Of a stretch of 60,947 nt of DNA, positions 10,037 through 24,273 are shown piece after piece; positions within the stretch are counted from its first letter, which is position 1, and each line of letters begins with the position of its first letter. Origin of the DNA: Zygnema circumcarinatum. Taxonomy: Eukaryota > Streptophyta > Zygnematophyceae > Zygnematales > Zygnemataceae. The notes beneath the pieces were generated by a model that ran no database searches, was not told the DNA's origin, and worked only from the letters and a program-made list of their open reading frames with translations. The DNA lies in assembly GCA_037447605.1 (NCBI GenBank), contig CM074811.1, positions 12,873 through 73,819 on the forward strand, given 5' to 3'. The position numbers and the translations under genes are program-made.

Positions 10037-13000
10037 TTAGAGTAAAAAACCAGGCCGAAGGCCTCTTTTCAATTTATGACCTTCCGCAAGACCTGTCTGT
10101 ACGTCCTTCGCGCTAGCACTACCACTTCCTCCTTCCCTGCCAGCACTCTGTTCGTCCTTCCCGCTCGCCTTTCCTTTCACATCCCCATGCACCTCACTCC
10201 CTTGCGCCTTCGACAATATTCCTTTTGGCTTCTTGTTTTGGTGTTCACTTGCAGTTTGCTTTTGCTTCCCTAGACTTCCATTATCTTGAGGAAGCTGTAA
10301 ACCCATAGCCCCCAAAAGATTAGAAGCAGGCCCCGGAAGACCCTGCTGGGAGGAGTACGACTCCAGTAAGCTCTTCATCAAGTTCATGTCCACATCGATG
10401 GGCCGCAAACCCGCTTTCTCTTTGATGGTCTCTGCTTTCTTCTTGCCTTTAGCTGAACAGGTGTCTTCAAAGCTCTCCCCAACTTCCGCTCTTTCAAAGC
10501 TTTTTACCAAGGTCGAAGTTCCTAACTCCGAATCCATGGCTTCTGAATACGCCTCCATGAAGGCACTCCCGTCCTCGTCTTCATCTCCATATTCACCTTT
10601 AAATTCGTCCTCACTTTCAATCACAGCATTCTTTCCTTTTTTCCCCACTTCCCCTGCAGACTGCTGGTTCAGAGCATGCATAGTCCCTCCTGCTTCGGAT
10701 TTCCGCAGAATATCCCCACCTTTGCTTCCTTTTACTCCCCACGTAACGGGGGCGCTTCCAGAAGGTTCTGGTACTTCGTCAAGAGTAAGTCTGTTTCTCT
10801 GCCCAAGTGCTTCCATTCGTCCCACCTTACTTGACGAGATCTTACCCCCACTTGCATTCGAATGTGATTGCCAGCCTCTCTCAGGCATGCTGGACTCCCC
10901 TCTTCGCAAGTCCTTCTGTGGCGTTGTGTTCATCATTGCTGGAGCTCCTGTCTCTTTCCAGTCGGATAACTCGTCGTCCGTCTCATCACTTCGGATTGTA
11001 TTCCACTCATCCTCTGGATTAAAAAGTCCCATCGCATCGAAATCAATGGTCACTGAACTCCTACCTTTCAGCAGCTTTTGGACGACTCCAGTGTCCAACT
11101 ACCAACTTCGACAAAGAACCCGGCTCATGCCATGACCCACTCCCTTACCCTCCATTGCCAAGGAAAACAGAACGGCATGATGAAGAAAAGCAGCAAGCAC
11201 GTCAACTTACCCGAGTCAGAAATTGACATTTCTGATTCATTATCGGATATTTGAGAACGTGCAGAAACTCCAGTGGCTTCCTCCAGATGTTGCATAAAGC
11301 GCTTCACGTCGAATGCAATTGGAGAATCGCAATTGCTAGTCGCTTCATTCTTGTCACTGCAAATTTCTCAGTTCATATCATTTCAAAAAACTTTTCAACA
11401 TACCACAGGCTCCTCTTTAGCGACTTAAGGCACGTTGCAATTAACTCCAAGAAGAGCATTCAGAAAGATCCTGAACGCGCGCATATCCTCAAAAACAGAA
11501 ACAGGCATCAAGGACCTGGATTTCTCTGACAACGTCAGCACCCAGACGAGAAGTATCATCATCGTACAGAGGAATCTCACGGCCTGCTATCACTATATAA
11601 TCAAACCAAGCACGTACAGTTATTTTTGAGAAGCAAAAAAAGTTTAAATTACTTATTAAAATTCCAATGGGAGCAGGATTATAAATTCCAAGGGAGACCA
11701 TTGCAAAAGGCCTTCCACAGAAGCGAAAATCCAGACAACCAAGTTAGTTAATGTTTGATGTGCGTACTTGGATCGTGGAACCTCGGCTCCTTCAAAACTC
11801 GACATTTTGTCAACAAAGGCTCGCATACTCTTCACAACTTCTGCAGGGTCGAACTCTACTTCATTCTCCTCTTCTCCTTCGTCTCTCATCTCTCGCTTTT
11901 CCGGTGTCAAAGTTTTCCGCCCTCCCACGTCATTATTTTGTGCCTTCTGTTTTGCTCGCTTTGCTTCGTAGTCCTCCATTTCTTTCTGCCTTTCCACCAT
12001 TTCTCTGGTCAGATCTTCCTCTCCAGTGTACAGCCAGCGATCGTCATCTGATTCGCGAAGGTTAGAAGTCGGATAGTCCTCAACGGACGCCTCCATCGAC
12101 AAGATCTCATCGATTCTCTGAAATGGTGCGCGGACGGCTTTGCTGTAGTCCCGGGTGCGATTAACGGCAAAGAAGAAGAAGCAAAGGCACAGAGTATGGT
12201 CAGCTTGCACGTATACTTTGGATGTTTCAGATTTGTTTTGTCCAACCAGCACTGCAACAAGGCAATACACCACATGCATGGAGAGAACAGCAACCGTGAA
12301 AAGCTTGAACAGTCTCGAAAGAACAACCTGACATGAACAAATGTTTCTGTTTTGTGATACATCTCCAACGCCGTCCTCATCAATTTGCGGTGATCCACTG
12401 ATCCTTCGAGCAATCCTCGGAAGTACCCAGTCCTTTCCAAATTACTTCGGAAACGTTCCCATCCGGGATCACCCACTGGAAATTTGAAAACTTTTCTCCC
12501 ATTGCCTTCGTCCTCCCGAACCCCAGTGCCTATTGGCTCCATTCTTTCTCTGGCTTCCCTCATATCCCGTGTTTCATCTGCTGTCCCAGTTCCTCTCTGC
12601 CTATCACTATCTCCCTCAGCCTCCTCAGAGTCCTCGAACATTTCCTTTTTCGAATATAATATTTCAAATCCACATGCAAGTTTCATTCCAAGTTCCGCTG
12701 CTCGAAATGACTTTTCTGAAGGAAGTGGCATGGGATATCCCTTTGGAGGATGGAAGGACTGCTGACTAAGCTGGGCGTACATGGCCCGGTTGAACTGCAC
12801 CATCACATCTACCATGGTCCGTTCCCGACCGAGCCGCCTGTCGTTTTCTCTTAAACCTTCACCAGTACTGAGAGGAACGCTTGGGAAAAATTTCGCCATT
12901 TTTACAGCAGCCTTCATATCATCCACGTCTCGCAAATAAAAGGCGTCGACTGCAAGAGCTACTAACTGTGGTTCATACCGCAGTATCTGAAATCACAGAA

Positions 13001-14854
13001 AATGGACAAAAAAAAGACTTTCAGACCAGCATTGCTCGGGAGATACTGATGATGTTTCATTTGCACGCGGAACATTGGCCCTCACCGAACAGGAAAGAAA
13101 AAAACATAAATCCTAAGAGCTAAGGGAAGCCCGCGAAGAAGGACCGACCTGGGCAACACGGATGGGCACTCGACACCTGGCAGTGTGCATGCTCTCCCGG
13201 GCTCTTTCCGGATATCCCGCAACGCGCCGCTGAATGGCGCTCTGTATTCTGCTGTTTGCAATTGTGTTTATGGTCGCCGTGCGCACAATTTGGAGCGCTT
13301 CTGCGAGTGAGGGACATGAGGGAATGCTCGAAAATTCGATTGAAGATGATGGCTTGGGAATGATGCGAACCGTACCCTAAGTTCATGTTCACGATGAAAT
13401 TGTATTAAGGAACTTCAGAAGTGAATGCTTGAAATCAGGCGCTTAAACCTTGAAGAAAGTAGCGAGACTCTACCGAACAAAGTTTTCTGTCAAAGACGTA
13501 TTTACTTTCAACCAGTGCGTGCTCAACTGTTCTTTTGCTATGAGAAGCGCCTTCAATCACCTTCAGCTTCAACAGCTCATCTTTCGCATTTTCGAGTGTA
13601 CAATGCAATAAAGTGAAACCCTATAGTGTAAGTTAGCAACAATGAGAGAAACAATGTACATTTTTTGGTCTTGACCGCCCATGTTGCCAATATCAAATGT
13701 AACAAAATGCTTTTCACGAATTATTCGCAGACTCACCTGACGAATGAAAACACGGTTGCGGCTGCTTGCCGGATCTAGCCACTTAGGAAGCGCAAAGGCG
13801 GCCTCTATGAGCAGAAACTGTCCGTCAGAGTCGCGGACAGCTGCCAACACAGCAATTGAAACATAGAAAGGTTGAAACAGCGTTAAAAAGGAAAACCAAA
13901 GCATTTCGTTCGTTTAACAAACAGGACGATGACTCAATCATGTGTTTGTCAAATCACCCAGTATGAGGGAAAGCACCCTCTTCCCCTCCTTCGAGATTTT
14001 TCCTTATTGGGAGATGTGGCAATATGATCCGATCTGACTCATCTGTTCGCTAAATGGCCCTGAGTTCCAACGTTCAGTGTCTGACATGCAAAGACCGGAA
14101 CAACTACCACGGGCATGATGCTCTTAACTCGTGCTTTCCAACTTAATTCTAAGAAGCCCTAGTACAGTAAGACCCGTCAATAATGTACAAATGTGTGGAA
14201 TAACATTGATGTACATAAAGCTAGTATTGAAGTACATACAGCAATAAAAATGGCATTTAATGCAAGAAAAAGTCTCCTACACAGAAGATGGAGGGGCCGC
14301 ACATCGCCTTCCACGTCAGACTCGTTGCATCCTCATACCGCAGAACGATCGTGCGATTCAAGAACGAGCCCAAAAAGCGTTTCCCAGCCACAGCGCAGCC
14401 CTTGCAAGCACTCACCAATGCTCAGATGCGGAAGCTGCTTCGATATCTCGAGCAATATCCACGTTATGAACCACTCGTCTTCCACGTTGTCGCCAATGAG
14501 GGTCTTCCCATAAAGGTGGGGTAAATCAACGGCTCTCGTGCTTCTCTGTCTTCCCTGCGAGAGGAGGCCATCCGCATAGCCGCGCTCCTCCTCGTCCCGC
14601 TCGTCGACTTCCCGCCATCCACCCCCTTCTGCTCCTCTGCGCACTGCGCTCAGTCGGAAGCCCTCCTTCTGCCACGTGTAGCCCTGTGTATGCACTGCTG
14701 CTGCACCCAGGCACGCCAGTCGAAGAGGCTCCAGCGCAGCGTGTGCGTCAGCGTCCTCCGCGCCGTGGAGGGAGTCCGGGAAGACGGCGTACTCCATCCA
14801 GTCCTGGCCGGCTGCCTCCCTGCTGCCGCCAGCGAGCGCCGAGTGGAATTCCAT
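10037..14854 (-). CDS. Ecdysoneless / SGT1-homologue protein
   Basis: Seven coding exons: 14416-14854, 13737-13840, 13149-13376, 12333-12986, 11768-12117, 11211-11335 and 10037-11052. All junctions are GT-AG and phase-compatible, giving about 971 residues. Landmarks are GDNVEDEWFITWILLEIS, DGQFLLIEAAFALPKWLDP, GTVRIIPKPSSS, VDAFYLRDVDDM, FRAAELGMKLACGFEIL, GYFRGLLEGS, VEFDPAEVVKSMRAFVDKM, VTIDFDAMGLF and, near the end, LLESYSSQQGLPGPASNLL. All match animal and fungal ECD as I recall it. ECD proteins link to pre-mRNA splicing (PRP8) and to R2TP-type chaperone complexes and affect cell-cycle progress. It is longer than human ECD (about 640) because of acidic, low-complexity insertions in exon 4 and the last exon. 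The first ATG of the open frame is at 14854. Confidence 0.93.
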
Positions 14855-14876
14855 GGCGACGGCTACTTCCACGCCC

Positions 14877-15044
14877 TGCCGAGTGCCGAGTGCCGAGTGC
14901 CGAGAGCCGAGAGCCGTCTGAGAGCCGGAGGGCAGGGCGCTGTGGGGAGGGCAGGGCGCTGTGGGCAGGGCTGGGCAGGGCAGGGCAGGGCAGGGCAGGG
15001 CAGGGCAGGGCAGGGCAGGGCGCTGAGGGCAGGGCAGGGCAGGG
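14877..15044. repeat. GTGCCGA and (GGGCA)n repeats upstream of ECD
   Basis: GCCGAGT units at 14877-14905 are followed by GGGCAGGGC-type units and a long run of GGGCA pentamers (14963-15020), resuming to 15044. The block lies just upstream of the ECD start codon, in its presumed promoter or 5' untranslated region. Confidence 0.85.
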
Positions 15045-15130
15045 TTTAGGGTTTAGATTTTAGGGTTGAGGGTTTTAGGGTGTAGGGTTTAGATTTTAGG
15101 GTTGAGGGTTTTAGGGTGTAGGGTTTAGGG
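15042..15130. repeat. Interstitial degenerate TTTAGGG telomere-like array
   Basis: The array contains GGGTTTAGGG, TTTTAGGG, GGTTGAGGG and similar variants. Two identical 36-bp units, 15049-15084 and 15085-15120, are followed by GGGTTTAGGG. TTTAGGG is the plant and green-algal telomere heptamer, which supports the lineage. This is internal, not a chromosome end. Confidence 0.8.
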
Positions 15131-15239
15131 CAGGGCGCCGAGGGCAGGGCAAGGCAGGCCACGGCGGCCCCAGCGCGAGGCAGCGAAGCCGAGGCCGAGA
15201 CGCCGGCAAGCAGGCGGGCGGGCGCCTCGTGGTTTCACG

Positions 15240-15375
15240 CGCCGCACGGTACGGTACGAAGCAGTACTGTGGTCCTAAAAACTCCGCTTATGCGTCACGA
15301 TATGGCACGATACACGATACGATACTAAACGAGACAGTACGATACGGTACGATATCATACAGTACGATACGTACG
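15240..15375. repeat. TACG-rich island upstream of ECD
   Basis: It begins CACGGTACGGTACG and continues with many variants of ACGATAC and GTACGATACGG. It lies about 400 bp upstream of the ECD start. The composition resembles the island in the FdC1 promoter. Confidence 0.6.
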
Positions 15376-15502
15376 GTCCAACATGAACTCTAACATAATA
15401 ACGCCCATCTATTCGTAACACGAACCTTATATATGCAAATTTAATATTTTCGCCTCATTTTGCCCGGAACCAGGGTGGAACATATGAGGACCCCCTACTG
15501 TA
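15358..15502. mobile_element. Possible second, smaller MITE
   Basis: The segment starts TACAGTACG and ends CCCCCTACTGTA. The right end, with GTGGAACATATGAGGA before the C-run, resembles the right end of the 1773-2174 element. The left end matches less well and overlaps the TACG island, so this is tentative. Confidence 0.25.
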
Positions 15503-15584
15503 CTGTACAGAATTACGGAGCGGCGATTCCCGGAAAGACCTGCGAGGCGGCGAGGCCGAGTAGGGACTGGGCCCGGGCCTGAAG

Positions 15585-15627
15585 GCAGGCAGGGACCAGG
15601 CAGGGACCAGGCAGGGACCAGGCAGGG
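15585..15627. repeat. 11-bp tandem repeat (CAGGCAGGGAC)
   Basis: About four head-to-tail copies of CAGGCAGGGAC occur in GC-rich intergenic sequence, followed by GGGA-rich sequence and a short (GGGC)n run near 15690-15712. Confidence 0.8.
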
Positions 15628-16446
15628 AGGGGACTGAGGGGAGGGGGGGACTAGGGAGGCAGCGAGTCGCTTGTGCAGTCTTCCTCTGCGCGGGCGGGCG
15701 GGCGGGCGGTTACTCGGCGGTCCTCCCATTTGCTTGTTGAGTTTTTACGTGATGTGGTTTCTCCGTCCGGGCACAGGGAGGGAGAGATAGCTGGTTGGGT
15801 TTGCTTCTGCTACAATTTGCTTCCATTGTAGCGTAGAGGCGAGTTGCAGTGCCCATTAGCCATCTTCTCGCCACTGCTCGGTGGGTGCCTTCGCCAATCC
15901 AGCGGGAAGAATTAGCCCATTGCCGTTGGAAAGGTTTTGTATCGAAAGGGTAGTCGTGCTACGTGCCTTCAGTTGCATGAGGCTTTTTAGGACCATTTCT
16001 ACCCTTATCAATTTCGTGCGGTGACCTTACAGGGTTGCAAGACTATGGTTCATAACATTCATGAGGTGCTTGATCTTCAGCCAAATTTGGTTTGCCCAAC
16101 CATTATTTGCCGCGCCAAAGGCACCAGCTATTGTAATACTCTGCGCATATAAAGGGAATGGATTCGGCATTGGTCTCACGATAGCGATGCCATCAAATGT
16201 ACAAAAGTCAATACAATTCAAGATCGATTGTGATAACACCACACAATTGAGTTGCGAGGGAATGGAAGGGGGTTCATTTTGCGTACATACGCAAACAACC
16301 TGTGGGGGGGGGGGGGGCGAGAAGTCGTTTTGGAACCAAGCTAGAACAACTTACCATTTTGAACCTGGTTTCTTATCGTACAAAATAGACTGCACGCCAA
16401 GTACGTACGCGGCACCGCATGCGTACGTCTGTTACTTTTATGAAGC
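15628..16446. other. No recognised gene
   Basis: This interval lies between the repeat-rich ECD upstream region and the SLP stop codon. A plus-strand frame beginning at 16061 only becomes long by reading into the (CT)n tract and has no recognisable domain before it. A G homopolymer of about a dozen bases lies near 16303-16318. Confidence 0.5.
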
Positions 16447-21020
<4,574 letters not shown>

Positions 21021-21606
21021 GGCGCCAAAGCTCTGTGCAGCTGAGGCTCTAGCGTCTTCGCCTCCCCTCTCTGCGCTCTGAGCCTCCCCCTCGACCGCCA
21101 GAGCTTGCCAGCTCTCCCTCCTCCTGAGCCCACCCTTTGCAGCCGCAGCCCGAATGCTCTCGCCATGAGCGCTCTGCGACGCCATTAAACGAGCGCGCAA
21201 GCTCCAACACCTTCGCTGCCTCTTCTGAGAGCGAGCCTTGGCCTTGGCCTTGGCTTGACTCGTAAAGGCTCGGCGGGGCGTCGCCCGCCAGCGGACGGGC
21301 GGGCCCTCGGCCCTGACAGGGAGGGGGGCGGAGCCGGGCAGGGCTCGGAGGAGCGCTTGCGGGGCGGGGAGGGGCGGGGCGGGGCGCGAGAACTGGGAAG
21401 GGCGGGAGGGGCCGCTCGGGGGCCGCGCTGCTTCCTGCCTCTCCTCGCATGCGCGCTCTCTCGTCCTGTTCCTCCGCAGACTCCTCTGAATTTTTCTATT
21501 TTATATTCGCTCAAGCAGAAAGAGCCCAAAAAGTCTATCTGCACTCGTCTTCTTTGCTAGGTAACAAGCAGGTTGTGCGGAGCAGGAGTGAAAGTTGGAA
21601 GCAGAT
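21021..21606. promoter_or_regulatory. Divergent promoter between SLP and OTUD6B genes
   Basis: About 590 bp separate two genes transcribed away from each other. The centre is strongly GC-rich, with GGGGCGGGGCGGGGC near 21365-21385 and a short CTTGGC repeat at 21232-21256. If SLP starts at the upstream ATG, the interval shrinks to 21186-21606. Confidence 0.5.
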
Positions 21607-23189
21607 ATGTCTGACGACAATGGGGAAGACAATGGGGAGGTTGCTTCGACAAGTGAAGGGAGGGGGGAAGGAACAGAGGCCGCAGCAGTCGAGACTTTGT
21701 TGCAAGTGAAAGAGACTCGGGAAGAGATGTTAGCGAGGCACAGGTGTGTATAGTCTGCCAGCAGATAAATCTGCGTGAATTAAATGTGTTTTTGACTGCG
21801 AGGACCTGGCTGTGTGTCCATGCATAAAAATAAAAATAAAGGTTCTCCCGTGCTTTCTTGTCAGCGTATTTAGAGCTTTCACACTAGTTGCTAGTGTTAA
21901 CTCTTCAAAGCTTGTGAGGAAAGTTCCAACTGGAGAGTACGAGTAATTGGAATCCAAGGGCTAGCAGCCTTAATCGTATCTACTTCTCCGTGACATGTCT
22001 GTAATACTGGTTTTTGTCTGGCTTGGACCGTGTGTATCCCATATTGCTACCTTTCCAGCACGTCCTTTGAAGTATGAGCAGGGTCCATTATACACTACGT
22101 TAGCACTTAGACAGGTGTGCAGGGACTGTCGTTGCATGTTTCCCCGCATAGGGTTATTATAGGGACACTACATGGATGTTTTTTTATTTTCTTCTATTTT
22201 CCTTTCAGAATGTGAAAGCGGTTTTACTTTGGGGATCGGATTTGAAGAAATGATATTTGTCGTCTGACGCTTTTCATTTCTATATTTGCAATTTCAGGAA
22301 GGAGATAAAAGATTTGCAAGCCAAAGACATGGCCTTAAAGAAGGAAGCTGCAAAGGGGAGCAAAGCTGAGCAAAAAGCGAGAAAGAAAGCTGTAGATGAA
22401 GAGATTCAGAAGCAGGATACAAAGATGAGGGCTCGGCATTCCAAAGAGCTTGCTTCATTGGGTTTTGGCGTGGAGGAAGCTTCGCCGGTCGGGTTAAGGG
22501 CGAAGGTGAAGGAGGAAGTTGCAACTCTTGCAAGAGCAATGGCTGGCATGACTGCGGGGGTATTGGGAACTTCTGAGGGTCGAGTAAGCAAAGCACAGAA
22601 AAGGAGAGATAAGAGATTACAGCAGGATGCAGAGAGAGACCAGCGAATAGAGGAGGAAAAAAGTGGGATGGTGAGCGAGCGTGTTGTGGAGGATCGGGTC
22701 TTGAAGGAAAAGCTGCAGCCGTTGGGTTTGACCCTGAAGGAGATAAAGCCAGACGGACATTGCCTCTACAGAGCAGTGGAAGACCAGCTGAGCTTGTCGG
22801 GGGTGCAGCGCGACTACAAGGCTGTGCGAGACATGGCCGCCACCTACATGCGAGCGCATAAAGAGGACTTTTTGCCATTTATTATCAGCGAGCATGGGGA
22901 GGAGGGGGGTCCCGGGACAGACGAAGACCCGGAGGTGCGCTTTGAGAAGTATTGCCATCAAGTGGACGCGACGGCAGCTTGGGGGGGGCATCTAGAACTA
23001 GAGGCCCTGGCGCATGCTCTCCAACGACACATAACTGTCTTTGCGGCAGATTTACCGGACGTGCATGTGGGCCTGCAGTATGAGCAGCACGAGCAGGCTC
23101 CCATACGGCTGTCGTACCACAAGCACGAATATGGCTTGGGGGAGCATTACAATTCGGTTGTGCCTCAGAGCGCGGAGTCCTCGGTGTGA
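21607..23189 (+). CDS. OTU-domain deubiquitinase, OTUD6B type
   Basis: Two exons, 21607-21743 and 22298-23189, joined at AG|GAAGGAG to give RHRKEIKDLQAKDMALKK, the helical N-terminus typical of OTUD6. Total length is 342 residues, close to animal OTUD6B (about 290-325). Residues 40-190 are a charged coiled-coil-like region including ISKAQKRR-like SKAQKRRDKR. The OTU cysteine-protease domain follows: PDGHCLYRAVEDQL contains Asp198 and catalytic Cys201, AAWGGHLELEALAHAL is the conserved middle block, and LGEHYNSV holds catalytic His329. The catalytic set looks intact, so it should cleave ubiquitin chains. The single intron is 554 bp. It is divergent to SLP and convergent to argC. Confidence 0.95.
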
Positions 23190-23383
23190 GACAGCAGTAT
23201 CAATATGAATGGAGCATGCTATGAGCACAAGCTTCCTGTCCGCTGAACTGTTCTTTGTTGAGCTCTTCTGGTTGCCGCCTGCTGCTGCTGCTGCTGCTGC
23301 TGCGTCGTCACAACGCCAATTGCAGCTATGTTTTCCGAGCTCCTTGCACGCTGTAGCCGTGTCCTTGTGGCCACGTGCTGCGT

Positions 23384-23499
23384 GGCAACAGCCTTTCCTT
23401 TCTCGTGGCCAGTCCGCAGCAAGGAAATATCGTGGGAGCATGGCAACAGCCTTTCCTTTCTCGTGGCCAGTCCGCAGCAAGGAAATATCGTGGGAGCAG
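23384..23499. repeat. 58-bp direct tandem duplication
   Basis: A 58-bp unit starting GGCAACAGCCTTTCCTTTC occurs twice, 23384-23441 and 23442-23499, essentially identical. It lies 200 bp after the OTUD6B stop codon, probably in the 3' flank. Confidence 0.85.
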
Positions 23500-24159
23500 C
23501 GCCTCGCTCAGCGAGGCCACTCCGCTCACACCGCGAGGCTGCATCAAGGACCGGTCGTTCCCCTTCGGGATACTATACATGCCAGATGAGCCGAAACTAA
23601 CCAAAAAAATGCAGTCGCGGTGCTTGTTTGAGTGCAAATGTATTCAAGCAATGGACACCTACCCATTTTGGAGCAGGATTGGGTGGTTTGGCATGAATAG
23701 TGAGCTAAAAAATTGTCAGTTTCACATTAAAGTTGATAGTGCTCAGCATTTCAGGAGCAGCACAGGGCATGCCGCTGTGCCGCTACTGACGCATGGCACA
23801 AGCCCGAACGTCAGCAGAAGCGTAAAACCGACCACTCTTGTGCTCAGGAGAAGCACCCGGCCCAAAAATTCACACAAAGAGGGGAGAGGGCGCACTTAAA
23901 ACCGCACATGTGCCTAAAATCCAGTAGTAAAGACTGTACAGACACCCCTCCCCAGCACTCCCCTACGCCTTTACGCATCCATCAGCACTCGCGCCTCCCC
24001 GCCATACGCCAATCTTCGATTTTCGCAAATCTTGCAACTCGTCGAAAGTGCGACAAAGCAAGCCGCACCAATTGTCTCCCTAAAAACCCTTTCTCATAGA
24101 CAAAACTTGTGTCTGCAGAGAACTGCAACGGCAGGCACGGGCGGAACAGCTACAGCTAC

Positions 24160-24244
24160 AGAGAGAGAGAAAGAGAGATGGAGAGAGAGAGAAGGGGGAG
24201 AGAGAGAGAGAGACAAGAGAGCGGAGAGTGAGAGAGAGAGAAAG
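24160..24244. repeat. GA-rich imperfect microsatellite
   Basis: A purine-rich run of GAGAGA with AAG and GGG interruptions, just downstream of the argC stop codon. Confidence 0.85.
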
Positions 24245-24273
24245 CAGGGGGGCGGCGGAAGGTCGGCTGCTGC

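Larger units (their letters stand above)
23190..24273. other. Convergent intergenic region with repeats, no gene seen
   Basis: It lies between the stops of OTUD6B (+) and argC (-). It contains a (CTG)n run near 23279-23301, a 58-bp tandem duplication and a GA-rich block. The remaining frames show no recognisable protein. Confidence 0.6.

Noticed and set aside
10386-11135. Plus-strand frame of 249 codons
   Set aside because: Antisense shadow of the last ECD exon, whose minus-strand protein is recognised.
14160-14200. TACAGTAAGACCC as another MITE end
   Set aside because: Resembles one terminus of the 1773 element, but no matching second end was found nearby.
22294-22878. Minus-strand frame of 194 codons
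   Set aside because: Antisense to the OTUD6B coding exon, no domain of its own.
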